Positions 25,321 through 32,904 of a stretch of DNA of 64,000 nucleotides are shown piece by piece. A program made the translations under genes and the position numbers. Position 1 is the first letter of the stretch; every line of letters begins with the position of its first letter. The DNA lies in the NCBI RefSeq assembly GCF_003443875.1, contig NZ_CP027482.1, positions 1,922,001 through 1,986,000 on the forward strand. The letters are read 5' to 3'. Under the pieces are notes generated by a model. It searched no databases, had not been told where the DNA came from, and was given only the letters and a program-made list of their open reading frames with translations. Origin of the DNA: Aeromicrobium sp. A1-2. Its GTDB lineage: Bacteria > Actinomycetota > Actinomycetes > Propionibacteriales > Nocardioidaceae.

Positions 25321-25725
25321 ATGACGATCCACCTGACCCCCAACATCACTGACCAGACCATCGCCGAGATGGAGGTCTTCGACGCCTTCCGGACCGGCGA
25401 GGAGCTACTCGAATCGCGCTTCCCCCGGGATGCCGTGCGGGTGCTGCGCAAGGTCGTTGACGAGGAGCCGAAGCACAGCGCGAGCTGGGAGCTGCTGGGG
25501 CGGGCGCACTTCGCCGCCGCGCAGCTCAAGCCCGCCGAGGAGGCGTTCCGGCGTCTCGTCGAGCTCGAGCCGACCAGCGCCTGGGCACAGACTGCGCTCG
25601 GGCTGAGCCTCGACCGTCAGAGCCGGCACCGCGAGGGCGCCGTGCACCACCGGATCGCTGCTGCGATGGGCGCGTCCGACCGCGACGCCACCCGCGTCAA
25701 GCTCATCGACCAGCAGACCGGCTGA
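25321..25725 (+). CDS. Tetratricopeptide repeat protein
   Basis: A 134-residue protein with about two and a half TPR helices pairs: LLESRFPRDAVRVLRKVV, then ASWELLGRAHFAAAQLKPAEEAFRRLVELEP with the usual W/L/G/Y/A/F/A/P spacing, and a third partial unit. TPR proteins act as binding scaffolds; the partner is unknown. A strong AAAGGAG lies eight bases before the ATG, so unlike many neighbours this gene has a leadered message. Its stop overlaps an apparent CTG start of the M50 gene, linking the two. Confidence 0.85.
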   Translation: MTIHLTPNITDQTIAEMEVFDAFRTGEELLESRFPRDAVRVLRKVVDEEPKHSASWELLGRAHFAAAQLKPAEEAFRRLVELEPTSAWAQTALGLSLDRQSRHREGAVHHRIAAAMGASDRDATRVKLIDQQTG

Positions 25726-26399
25726 CGGCCCTGGACACCTCCTGGCTGGACACCTCCTGGGCGGCCACGGCGACGGCCGTCGTGCTGGTCGTCGTGCCGC
25801 CCATCTGGTCCCTCACCCGGCATCTTGTGACGCTGGTGCACGAAGCCGGTCACGCCTTGGTCGCCGTCCTGACCGGCCGTCGGCTCAACGGGATCCGGCT
25901 GCACACCGACACCTCAGGGCTGACCGTCTCGAGCGGCAAGCCGCGGGGGCCGGGCATGATCGCGACCGCTGCTGCCGGCTATCTCGCCCCCGCCGGACTC
26001 GGGCTGGGCTCGGTGCTGCTGGTCGAGCACGACCACACGCCTTGGGCGCTGTATGCGGGCCTCGCAACCCTGGCGGTGATGCTGGCGTTCATCCGCAACT
26101 GGTTCGGGCTGGTCGTCGTGGCACTGACGGGTGCCGGGGTCGGTGTCCTGATCTGGCGGGCGCCCGAACGGGTCCAGGACTTCGCCGCCCTGACGTTCGC
26201 GTGGTTCATGCTGGTCGCCGCACCGCGCACGGTCGTCGACCTGTGGCGGCACCGTCGACAGGCACGAACCAGGACTAGCGACGCCGACGTGCTGGCCCGA
26301 CTGACCTTCCTGCCCGCCACGGTGTGGAACATCGTGTTCCTCCTGCTGACCCTCGCTGCCCTCGCCGGCGCCGTCCGGCTGACCGGTCTGGTCAGCTGA
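25722..26399 (+). CDS. M50-like membrane metallopeptidase with apparent CTG start
   Basis: A 225-residue protein, about five helices, with zinc-site HEAGH near residue 40 and the family segment GRRLNGIRLHTDTSGLTV. M50B-type peptidases cleave within or near membranes. From the first standard start (GTG 25782), only 20 residues precede HEAGH, removing the helix that carries the N-terminal part of the active site. Reading from the CTG at 25722 restores that helix and creates a CTGA overlap with the TPR gene stop. The segment LDTSW is duplicated near the N-terminus by a 15-base tandem repeat. The second catalytic acid is not certain. Confidence 0.72.
   Translation: MTALDTSWLDTSWAATATAVVLVVVPPIWSLTRHLVTLVHEAGHALVAVLTGRRLNGIRLHTDTSGLTVSSGKPRGPGMIATAAAGYLAPAGLGLGSVLLVEHDHTPWALYAGLATLAVMLAFIRNWFGLVVVALTGAGVGVLIWRAPERVQDFAALTFAWFMLVAAPRTVVDLWRHRRQARTRTSDADVLARLTFLPATVWNIVFLLLTLAALAGAVRLTGLVS
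25731..25760 (+). repeat. 15-base perfect tandem duplication
   Basis: CTGGACACCTCCTGG occurs twice in direct succession (25731-25745 and 25746-25760), duplicating LDTSW near the N-terminus of the M50-like protein. Confidence 0.9.
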
Positions 26400-26419
26400 C
26401 CCACTCACCGCCTGATTAG

Positions 26420-27622
26420 ATGGCGGGCGTGTTCACCGCCGAGCAGGACCTCCCGCACGCCCTTGGACGTACCGGCACGATCACGACACCGCACGGGGAC
26501 ATCCGGACACCGGCATTCATCCCCGTCGGTACCCGCGCCACGGTCAAGGCCGTGCTGCCGGAGTCGATGGCCGACCTCGGCGCCCAGGCGCTGCTGGCCA
26601 ACGCGTACCACCTGTACCTGCAGCCCGGCGCCGACATCATCGACGAGGCCGGCGGGCTCGGCCGGTTCATGAACTGGCCCGGCCCGACGTTCACCGACTC
26701 CGGCGGCTTCCAGGTGCTGTCGCTCGGAGCCGGGTTCAAGAAGACCCTGTCGATGGACTCGCACACCCTCCTGCCCGACGACGTCATCGCGGAGGGCAAG
26801 GAGCGACTGGCCCTGGTCGACGACGACGGCGTGACGTTCAAGTCCCACCTCGACGGCACGAAGCACCGGTTCACCCCCGAGGTGTCGATGCAGATCCAGC
26901 ACCAGCTCGGCGCCGACATCATGTTCGCGTTCGACGAGCTGACGACGCTGATGAACTCGCGCGGCTATCAGGAGGAGTCCCTTGCCCGTACGCAGGCGTG
27001 GGCCGAACGTTGCGTCGCCGAGCACCAGCGGCTGTCGGCCGAACGCTCCGACAAGCCGGTCCAGGCCTTGTTCGGCGTCGTGCAGGGCGCGCAGCACGAA
27101 GACCTCCGGCGACGCGCGGCCCGAGGTCTGGTGGCACTGGACTTCGACGGCTACGGCGTCGGCGGTGCGATCGAGAAGGAGAACCTCGGCTCGATCGTCC
27201 GCTGGGTCAACGAGGAGCTGCCCGACGACAAGCCGCGGCACCTGCTCGGGATCAGCGAGCCCGACGACCTGTTCACGGCGGTCGAGAACGGCTGCGACAC
27301 GTTCGACTGCGTGTCGCCGTCCCGGGTGGCCCGCTCGTCGCGGGTCTACGCCATGACAGGTCGCTACAACCTCAACGTCGCGGCGTCACGGCGCGACTTC
27401 GGTCCGATCGACTCGGAGTGCGACTGCTACACCTGCACGCACTACTCCAAGGCGTACCTGCACCACATGTTCAAGACCAAGGAGTACGTCGCTGCGACGC
27501 TCGCGACGATCCACAACGAACGATTCACGGTGCGGCTCGTCGACGAAATGCGGAGGCACATCGAGTCCGGCACGTTCGCGGACTTCAAGACAGACTTCCT
27601 GGCCCGTTTCTACGCCCAGTAG
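26420..27622 (+). CDS. tgt: tRNA-guanine transglycosylase
   Basis: A 400-residue enzyme that exchanges G34 of GUN-anticodon tRNAs for a queuosine precursor. The catalytic acids are D93 in TDSGGFQ and D296 in FDCVSPSR (usually PTR). The zinc ligands fit C-x-C-x2-C-x25-H exactly: C334, C336, C339 and H365. Length is slightly above the bacterial norm. The usual CPPYP segment after FDE is replaced by FDELTTLMNSRGY, a subfamily difference. The start could be the ATG at 26420 or the GTG at 26429, which is six bases after TAGATG. It converges on a precursor transporter. Confidence 0.93.
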   Translation: MAGVFTAEQDLPHALGRTGTITTPHGDIRTPAFIPVGTRATVKAVLPESMADLGAQALLANAYHLYLQPGADIIDEAGGLGRFMNWPGPTFTDSGGFQVLSLGAGFKKTLSMDSHTLLPDDVIAEGKERLALVDDDGVTFKSHLDGTKHRFTPEVSMQIQHQLGADIMFAFDELTTLMNSRGYQEESLARTQAWAERCVAEHQRLSAERSDKPVQALFGVVQGAQHEDLRRRAARGLVALDFDGYGVGGAIEKENLGSIVRWVNEELPDDKPRHLLGISEPDDLFTAVENGCDTFDCVSPSRVARSSRVYAMTGRYNLNVAASRRDFGPIDSECDCYTCTHYSKAYLHHMFKTKEYVAATLATIHNERFTVRLVDEMRRHIESGTFADFKTDFLARFYAQ

Positions 27623-28335
27623 GACGGCTCACGCGATTTGAGCTGACGGATGACCAGCATCGTGACCGGGCTGACGAGGATCTCGACGGTGACCTTGAAG
27701 ACGAAGCCGACGACGAAGTAGTTGACGAACTGTCCACCGGTCGTGATGCCGATCGCCCCTGCCGCGATCGCACAGAAGATGAACGTGTCGGCGGCCTCGC
27801 CGACGCCGGTCGAGCCGATCAGGCGACGCCACAGCCCCGGCTCCGAGGACCGCGCCTTCATCCGCACCAGGACGTACGAGTTGAGGAACTGACCCGTGAG
27901 GTAGGCCACCATCGATGCACCCACGATGCGGACGCCGGACCAGACGACGCTCTCGAACGCGTCCTGGTTCTCGTAGAAGCTCGCCGAAGGAAGCTTCATC
28001 GCGATCAGGAACGTCGCGAACGCGATCAGGGCCGTGCCGAAGCCGACGAGGATCGCGCGGCGCGCGGCGCGGAAGCCGTAGACCTCCGAGATCACGTCGC
28101 CGAGGATGTACGCCAGCGGGAACAGGATCGCGCCGCCGTCGGAGTAGATCGGCAGGATCGTGACGGGACCGATCGTCAGGTCTCCGGAGAAGAACTGGGT
28201 GCCCTTGGTCGCCGCAATGTTGGACACGACGAGCACGACACAGAACAGCGCCAGGATGACGTCAAAGTACGACGAACCCCTCGACGCGTAGTGGATCTCG
28301 CGGTCCGGCTGGGCCGCTGCGGTCGACGAACTCAT
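27610..28335 (-). CDS. yhhQ: Queuosine precursor transporter (YhhQ family)
   Basis: A 241-residue membrane protein with six or more helices of the QPTR/YhhQ family, which imports queuosine precursors such as preQ0/preQ1 or queuine. Family segments include VVLVVSNIAATK near the first helix, FPLAYILGDVISEVYG, and AYLTGQFLNSYVL. The start at 28335 is chosen because CAGAAT precedes the ATG by exactly six bases; a longer upstream reading lacks family similarity. It overlaps the tgt 3' end by 13 bases in convergent orientation. No queuosine synthesis gene is in this window, so the pair suggests salvage. Confidence 0.92.
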   Translation of the reverse strand: MSSSTAAAQPDREIHYASRGSSYFDVILALFCVVLVVSNIAATKGTQFFSGDLTIGPVTILPIYSDGGAILFPLAYILGDVISEVYGFRAARRAILVGFGTALIAFATFLIAMKLPSASFYENQDAFESVVWSGVRIVGASMVAYLTGQFLNSYVLVRMKARSSEPGLWRRLIGSTGVGEAADTFIFCAIAAGAIGITTGGQFVNYFVVGFVFKVTVEILVSPVTMLVIRQLKSREPSYWA

Positions 28336-28341
28336 GGCCGC

Positions 28342-28373
28342 ATTCTGCCAGTCGCCCACCCCTCTGGGAGAAT
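28342..28373. promoter_or_regulatory. Divergent -10-like boxes for yhhQ and the reductase
   Basis: CAGAAT (minus strand, 28342-28347) is six bases from the yhhQ ATG. GAGAAT (plus strand, 28368-28373) is six bases from the ATG at 28380. The two starts are 45 bases apart, so the promoters must share most of their upstream DNA. Confidence 0.5.
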
Positions 28374-28379
28374 CGACGC

Positions 28380-29633
28380 ATGACCGCAGAGCTGCCGACC
28401 CGTACCGACGTGCTCGTGGTCGGCGCAGGCCCCGCCGGAGCCGCAGCCGCAGCCTGGACGGCGCGATTCGGGATGGACACCATCCTCGCCGATGCGGCGA
28501 CCTTCCCCCGCGACAAGACCTGCGGTGACGGGCTCACACCGCGCGCCATCGCCGAGCTGTCCCACCTGGGTCTGGAGGACTGGGTCCGCAGCCACGGCAC
28601 CAACCGTGGCCTGCGGGCGGCGGGATTCGGCCAGGAGCTGTTGCTCCCGTGGCCCGGCGGATCGCTGCCCGACTGGGGCTCGGCGGTCCCGCGCACCGAG
28701 CTGGACGACAAGATCTTCCGGGTCGCGATCGAGTCCGGCGCGACGCCACTCGAGGGTGCCCGCGCGGTCGACGCTCTCCGCGACGCCAGCGGGCGGGTCA
28801 CCGCTGTGACATTCCTGCTCGGCAAGGAGCGCACGCCCCACACGATCCACTGCGACCGGTTGATCGTCGCCGACGGCGTACGGTCGTCGCTCGGACGGGT
28901 CCTGGGCCGCGAGTGGCACCGCGACACGGCCTACGGCGTGGCCGGCCGTTCGTACGTCAAGTCCGGTCGCAGCGACGACCCGTGGATCTCCTCGCACCTG
29001 GAGCTGCGCGGCGAGGACGACGAGCTGCTGCCCGGCTACGGCTGGATCTTCCCGCTCAGCGACGGCGAGGTCAATCTGGGTGTCGGCGCCCTGGCCACCG
29101 CGAAGCGTCCTGCCGAGCTGCAGATTCGTCCACTGATGGAGTACTACGCGACCCTGCGCCGCGAGGAGTGGGACCTCAGTGGTGAGCTGCGGCTGCCCAC
29201 CAGCGCCCTGCTCCCGATGGGTGGCGCGGTCTCCGGTGTCGCCGGCCCCAACTGGATCCTCGTCGGCGACGCCGCCGGCTGTGTCAACCCGCTCAACGGC
29301 GAGGGCATCGACTACGGCCTTGAGACCGGGCGGGTCGGTGCCGAGCTGATGCGCGCACAGACTGACCTGCAGGACGCGTGGCCGGCGCTGCTCACGACCC
29401 ACTACGGCGAGGCTTTCTCGATCGCCCGCCGCCTCGCCGGCCTCATCACGGTCCCCCGGCTGCTGCCCACCGCCGGACCGATCGGCATGCGGTCGCACCG
29501 ACTCATGACGTTCGCACTGCGGGTCATGGGCAACTTCGTCACCGACGAGGACCGCGACATGACCGCTCGGCTGTGGCGCTGGGCCGGTCGCCAGTCCGTG
29601 CGCCTGGACGATCGCCCGCCGTTCACGTCCTGA
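28380..29633 (+). CDS. Geranylgeranyl reductase family flavoprotein (MenJ-like)
   Basis: A 417-residue FAD enzyme. The Rossmann loop VVGAGPAGAAAA is at residue 14, the family motif CGDGLTPRA near 49, and the second FAD motif GDAAGCVNPLNGEGIDYG near 300. Actinobacterial relatives include MenJ, which saturates one isoprene unit of menaquinone, and archaeal lipid reductases; menaquinone is the more likely substrate here. It stands alone behind a -10-like box and is followed by a strong terminator. The match to MenJ itself, rather than another isoprenoid reductase, is not proven. Confidence 0.88.
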   Translation: MTAELPTRTDVLVVGAGPAGAAAAAWTARFGMDTILADAATFPRDKTCGDGLTPRAIAELSHLGLEDWVRSHGTNRGLRAAGFGQELLLPWPGGSLPDWGSAVPRTELDDKIFRVAIESGATPLEGARAVDALRDASGRVTAVTFLLGKERTPHTIHCDRLIVADGVRSSLGRVLGREWHRDTAYGVAGRSYVKSGRSDDPWISSHLELRGEDDELLPGYGWIFPLSDGEVNLGVGALATAKRPAELQIRPLMEYYATLRREEWDLSGELRLPTSALLPMGGAVSGVAGPNWILVGDAAGCVNPLNGEGIDYGLETGRVGAELMRAQTDLQDAWPALLTTHYGEAFSIARRLAGLITVPRLLPTAGPIGMRSHRLMTFALRVMGNFVTDEDRDMTARLWRWAGRQSVRLDDRPPFTS

Positions 29634-29650
29634 CCCCGGACGCACGAAGA

Positions 29651-29668
29651 GCCCGGCCGAAGCCGGGC
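29651..29668. terminator. Bidirectional terminator hairpin
   Basis: GCCCGGC, loop CGAA, GCCGGGC: a seven-pair perfect stem between two converging genes. Confidence 0.8.
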
Positions 29669-29687
29669 CCCGCGTGTCGTCGACGGA

Positions 29688-30176
29688 TCAAGCGGCCGGC
29701 GGAGTGTCCTTCTTGTTGATCTCCGGCATCTTCTCGCCCGACTCCCGGAAGGAGAGGACCGTGAAGGCCGTGAGGGCGATGCAAGCGATCCACAGCAGGT
29801 AGCCCGACCAGCCCGGACCGACCGAGAGACCCGAGAAGCTTCCCCCACCCGGGAACAGCGCGCGGAGGATCAGCAGCAGGGTGCCGAGTGCGGCGGTGCC
29901 GGCGGCGGCCAGACTCCACGGCACACCATCGGGCAGGTTGTCCTTGGCGAACGCCTTGACCGCCACGATCGCGGTCGACGCAATGATCAGCAGAACACCC
30001 AGGGTCGCGTAGCTCGTCCACGCGTTGGTGCCGGAGGAGGCGCTGATCGCGCCGGCTCCCGGCCCGTCGTAGGACGCCGTGACGTAGCTGCCGAAGAACG
30101 ACAGGATGATGGCAAGACCGCCTGCGATGAGTGCGCCTTGTTCGTACTTGCCCAGTGACTTGAAGTCAACGGCCAT
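29688..30176 (-). CDS. Four-helix membrane protein of unknown function
   Basis: A 162-residue protein with four hydrophobic segments: GALIAGGLAIILSFFGSYV, ASYATLGVLLIIASTAIVAV-like, AAAGTAALGTLLLILRALF, and GYLLWIACIALTAFTVLSF. It ends in a charged cytosolic tail (EKMPEINKKD). The first loop is rich in glycine and serine. GGGAGA lies about six bases before the ATG at 30176, so the start is well supported. Many actinobacteria have similar four-helix proteins of no known role. It converges on the flavoprotein gene and shares its terminator. Confidence 0.75.
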   Translation of the reverse strand: MAVDFKSLGKYEQGALIAGGLAIILSFFGSYVTASYDGPGAGAISASSGTNAWTSYATLGVLLIIASTAIVAVKAFAKDNLPDGVPWSLAAAGTAALGTLLLILRALFPGGGSFSGLSVGPGWSGYLLWIACIALTAFTVLSFRESGEKMPEINKKDTPPAA

Positions 30177-30320
30177 GGTGATTTCTCCCAACGATGAAGG
30201 TGTACCCATCGAACCTAGTGCCAGAGACGCCTCGCGAGCAGCCATTTGCGGCCCCAATCGCATGACAATCTCGATTGGTCCCCACACGACGGCGACTCGG
30301 AGTGCGACACAATCAGTGAC

Positions 30321-31973
30321 ATGGATGCAGATGTCATTGTCGTTGGAGCAGGTCTCGCCGGTCTGGTCGCCACCGCGGAGCTCGTCGAAGCCGGTCGCTC
30401 GGTGATCCTCCTCGATCAGGAGGGTGAGCAGAACATCGGAGGGCAGGCGTTCTGGTCGTTCGGCGGGCTGTTCCTCGTCGACTCACCCCAGCAACGCCGC
30501 ATGGGCATCAAGGACTCGGTCGAGCTCGCGATGCAGGACTGGATGGGCAGCGCACAGTTCGATCGCGACGAGGACCACTGGCCGCGCCGATGGGCCGAGG
30601 CATACGTCAACTTCGCCGCGGGTGAGAAGCGGAGCTGGCTCAAGGAGAAGGGCCACGGCCTGTTCCCCGTCGTCGGCTGGGCGGAGCGTGGCGGCGGTCT
30701 GGCCGGGGGCCACGGCAACTCCGTCCCCCGCTTCCACATCACGTGGGGCACCGGTCCCGGGATCGTCGAGCCGTTCGAGAAGATCGTTCGCCAGGGTCAC
30801 GAGCGGGGCCTCGTCACGTTCGCCTTCCGCCACCAGGTCGATGAGCTGATCGTCGACGAGGGAGCCGTCACCGGAGTGCGCGGCCAAGTGCTCGAGCCGA
30901 GCGACGCCGAGCGAGCCGCGCCGACGTCACGGACGCCCATCGCCGAGTTCGAGCTGTCCGCCCAGGCAGTCATCGTCACGTCGGGCGGCATCGGCGGCAA
31001 CCACGACCTGGTCCGCGCCAGCTGGCCCGAGCGTCTCGGCACCCCACCTGAGCACATGATCACTGGGGTCCCGGCGCACGTCGACGGTCGGATGCTCGGC
31101 ATCGCCGAGCAGGCCGGCGCGAGCCACATCAACCGCGACCGCATGTGGCACTACGTCGAGGGCATCAAGAACTGGGACCCGATCTGGCCCCTGCACGGCA
31201 TCCGGATCCTCCCCGGTCCCTCGTCGATCTGGCTCGACGGCGCCGGCAACCGGCTGCCCATCCCCGGCCTGCCGGGCTTCGACACGCTCGGCACGCTCAA
31301 GCTGCTGCGGAACACGGGCCACGACCACTCATGGTTCGTGCTCAGCCAGGCGATCATCGAGAAGGAGTTCGCCCTCTCCGGGCAGGAGCAGAATCCCGAC
31401 CTGACCGGTAGAAGCGTCCGCGAGCTGCTCAAGCAGAGACTCTCCAAGGGTGCGACCGGACCCGTCGAGGCATTCAAGGACAAGGGCGAGGACTTCGTCG
31501 TCGCCGACACGATCGAGCAGCTCGTCGCCGGCATGAACGCGCTGACGCCGGACTCGCCGGTCGACCTCGACCACGTGCGGCGCCAGGTCGTCGAGCGGGA
31601 CCGCGAGCTCGACAACGACTTCACCAAGGACCTCCAGATAGCGGCGATGCGACAGGCGCGGGCCTACCGGGGCGACAAGCTCATCCGGGTCGCGACGCCA
31701 CACAAGATCCTCGACCCGAGGAAGGGGCCGCTGATCGCCGTGCGCCTGCACATCCTGACCCGCAAGTCGCTGGGTGGTCTCGAGACCAACCTGGACTCCC
31801 AGGTGCTCGGTGCCGACGGGCGGCCGCTGGACGGGTTGTACGCCGCGGGTGAGGTCGCCGGCTTCGGCGGCGGCGGGGTGCACGGCTACAACAGCCTCGA
31901 AGGCACCTTCCTGGGCGGATGCCTGTTCAGCGGACGCGCCGCCGGACGGGCCGCCGCGCAGCAAGTGCAGTAG
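30321..31973 (+). CDS. FAD-binding dehydrogenase (KstD/fumarate reductase-like)
   Basis: A 550-residue flavoprotein. An N-terminal FAD loop (VVGAGLAGLVATAEL) is followed by the GGQAFWSFGG segment and a C-terminal flavin site (GLYAAGEVAGFGGGGVHGYN). The architecture matches the FAD_binding_2 group that includes ketosteroid dehydrogenases and soluble fumarate reductases. A closely related actinobacterial subgroup is simply called FAD-binding dehydrogenase and has no settled substrate. The first ATG preceding the FAD loop (30321) was used; CACAAT/ACAATC lies six to seven bases upstream. No steroid catabolism gene is nearby, so a KstD role should not be assumed. Confidence 0.88.
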   Translation: MDADVIVVGAGLAGLVATAELVEAGRSVILLDQEGEQNIGGQAFWSFGGLFLVDSPQQRRMGIKDSVELAMQDWMGSAQFDRDEDHWPRRWAEAYVNFAAGEKRSWLKEKGHGLFPVVGWAERGGGLAGGHGNSVPRFHITWGTGPGIVEPFEKIVRQGHERGLVTFAFRHQVDELIVDEGAVTGVRGQVLEPSDAERAAPTSRTPIAEFELSAQAVIVTSGGIGGNHDLVRASWPERLGTPPEHMITGVPAHVDGRMLGIAEQAGASHINRDRMWHYVEGIKNWDPIWPLHGIRILPGPSSIWLDGAGNRLPIPGLPGFDTLGTLKLLRNTGHDHSWFVLSQAIIEKEFALSGQEQNPDLTGRSVRELLKQRLSKGATGPVEAFKDKGEDFVVADTIEQLVAGMNALTPDSPVDLDHVRRQVVERDRELDNDFTKDLQIAAMRQARAYRGDKLIRVATPHKILDPRKGPLIAVRLHILTRKSLGGLETNLDSQVLGADGRPLDGLYAAGEVAGFGGGGVHGYNSLEGTFLGGCLFSGRAAGRAAAQQVQ

Positions 31974-32043
31974 GCCCCGGTCCGGCCCCTTTTCAAACGG
32001 CCCAAGGAGCATCTGGTCCTTGAGCCCGACGAAGGGACACCCG

Positions 32044-32049
32044 TACCGT
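32044..32049 (+). promoter_or_regulatory. -10 element of the second aldo/keto reductase gene (TACCGT)
   Basis: TACCGT plus seven bases to the ATG at 32057. Confidence 0.5.
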
Positions 32050-32056
32050 TGACGGC

Positions 32057-32878
32057 ATGACTGCGCCACTGATCGACCTCAACGACGGGTGCCGGATGCC
32101 GGTGCTGGGCTTCGGCACGTACTCGATCGATGACCCGGACACCTTCGTCCAGGCGATCGACGCAGGCTACCGCCTGCTCGACACCGCTACGCGCTACGAG
32201 AACGAGAGCCAGGTGGGCCGTGGCATCGCCGAGTCACCGGTCGCGCGCGACGAGCTGTTCGTCACCACCAAGCTGCCCGGTGATGCACACGGTTCTCGGG
32301 GTCCACGTCGTGAGCTGAGCGCCTCGCTCGAGCGACTGGGCCTCGACCACGTCGACCTCTACCTGATCCACTGGCCGCTCCCCCGAATCGACCGGTACGT
32401 CGAGACCTGGCAGGCTTTGATCGCGCTGCGGGACGAGGGGCTTGCGACGTCGATCGGCGTGTCCAACTTCCTGCCCGAACACCTCGACCGGCTGGTCGCT
32501 GAGACCGGGGTGGCGCCTGCGGTCAACCAGGTCGAGCTGCATCCGTACCTCCAACAGGCCGAGCAGCGCGCCGCCGATGAGCGCCACGGCATCGTCACCC
32601 AGAGCTGGACGCCGCTCGGACGCAAGAGCAATCTGCTCGACCACCCGGTCCTCGCCGAGATCGGCGCCCGACACGGAGTCACCGCTGCACAGGTCGTGCT
32701 GCGCTGGCACACCCAGATCGGTGCCGCCCCGATCCCCAAGTCTGCGACGCCCGAACGGTTCCGAAGCAATCTCGCCATCTTCTCGTTCGAGCTCGGCCAG
32801 GACGACCTCGATCGCATCGCGGGCCTGGAGACAGGGCACCGGATCGGCGGCGACCCACGAACCCACGAGGAGTTCTGA
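32057..32878 (+). CDS. Aldo/keto reductase (AKR5/2,5-diketogluconate reductase-like)
   Basis: A 273-residue NADPH-dependent barrel enzyme of the AKR5-like class. The catalytic tetrad is visible: D and Y in LLDTATRYENE, K in VTTKLPG, and H in YLIHWPLP. The C-terminal cofactor segment PIPKSATPERF is intact. The length is that of the short bacterial AKRs, distinct from the longer AKR near 11.4 kb. The biological substrate could be a keto acid, sugar or aldehyde; the sequence does not decide. It converges with the GGDEF-EAL gene. Confidence 0.92.
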   Translation: MTAPLIDLNDGCRMPVLGFGTYSIDDPDTFVQAIDAGYRLLDTATRYENESQVGRGIAESPVARDELFVTTKLPGDAHGSRGPRRELSASLERLGLDHVDLYLIHWPLPRIDRYVETWQALIALRDEGLATSIGVSNFLPEHLDRLVAETGVAPAVNQVELHPYLQQAEQRAADERHGIVTQSWTPLGRKSNLLDHPVLAEIGARHGVTAAQVVLRWHTQIGAAPIPKSATPERFRSNLAIFSFELGQDDLDRIAGLETGHRIGGDPRTHEEF

Positions 32879-32904
32879 GTCGACGGAGTTACCCAGTCCG
32901 GACG

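Noticed and set aside
30321-31973. Ketosteroid dehydrogenase and steroid catabolism
   Set aside because: Only the broad FAD-binding fold is shared; no steroid-degradation neighbours are present.
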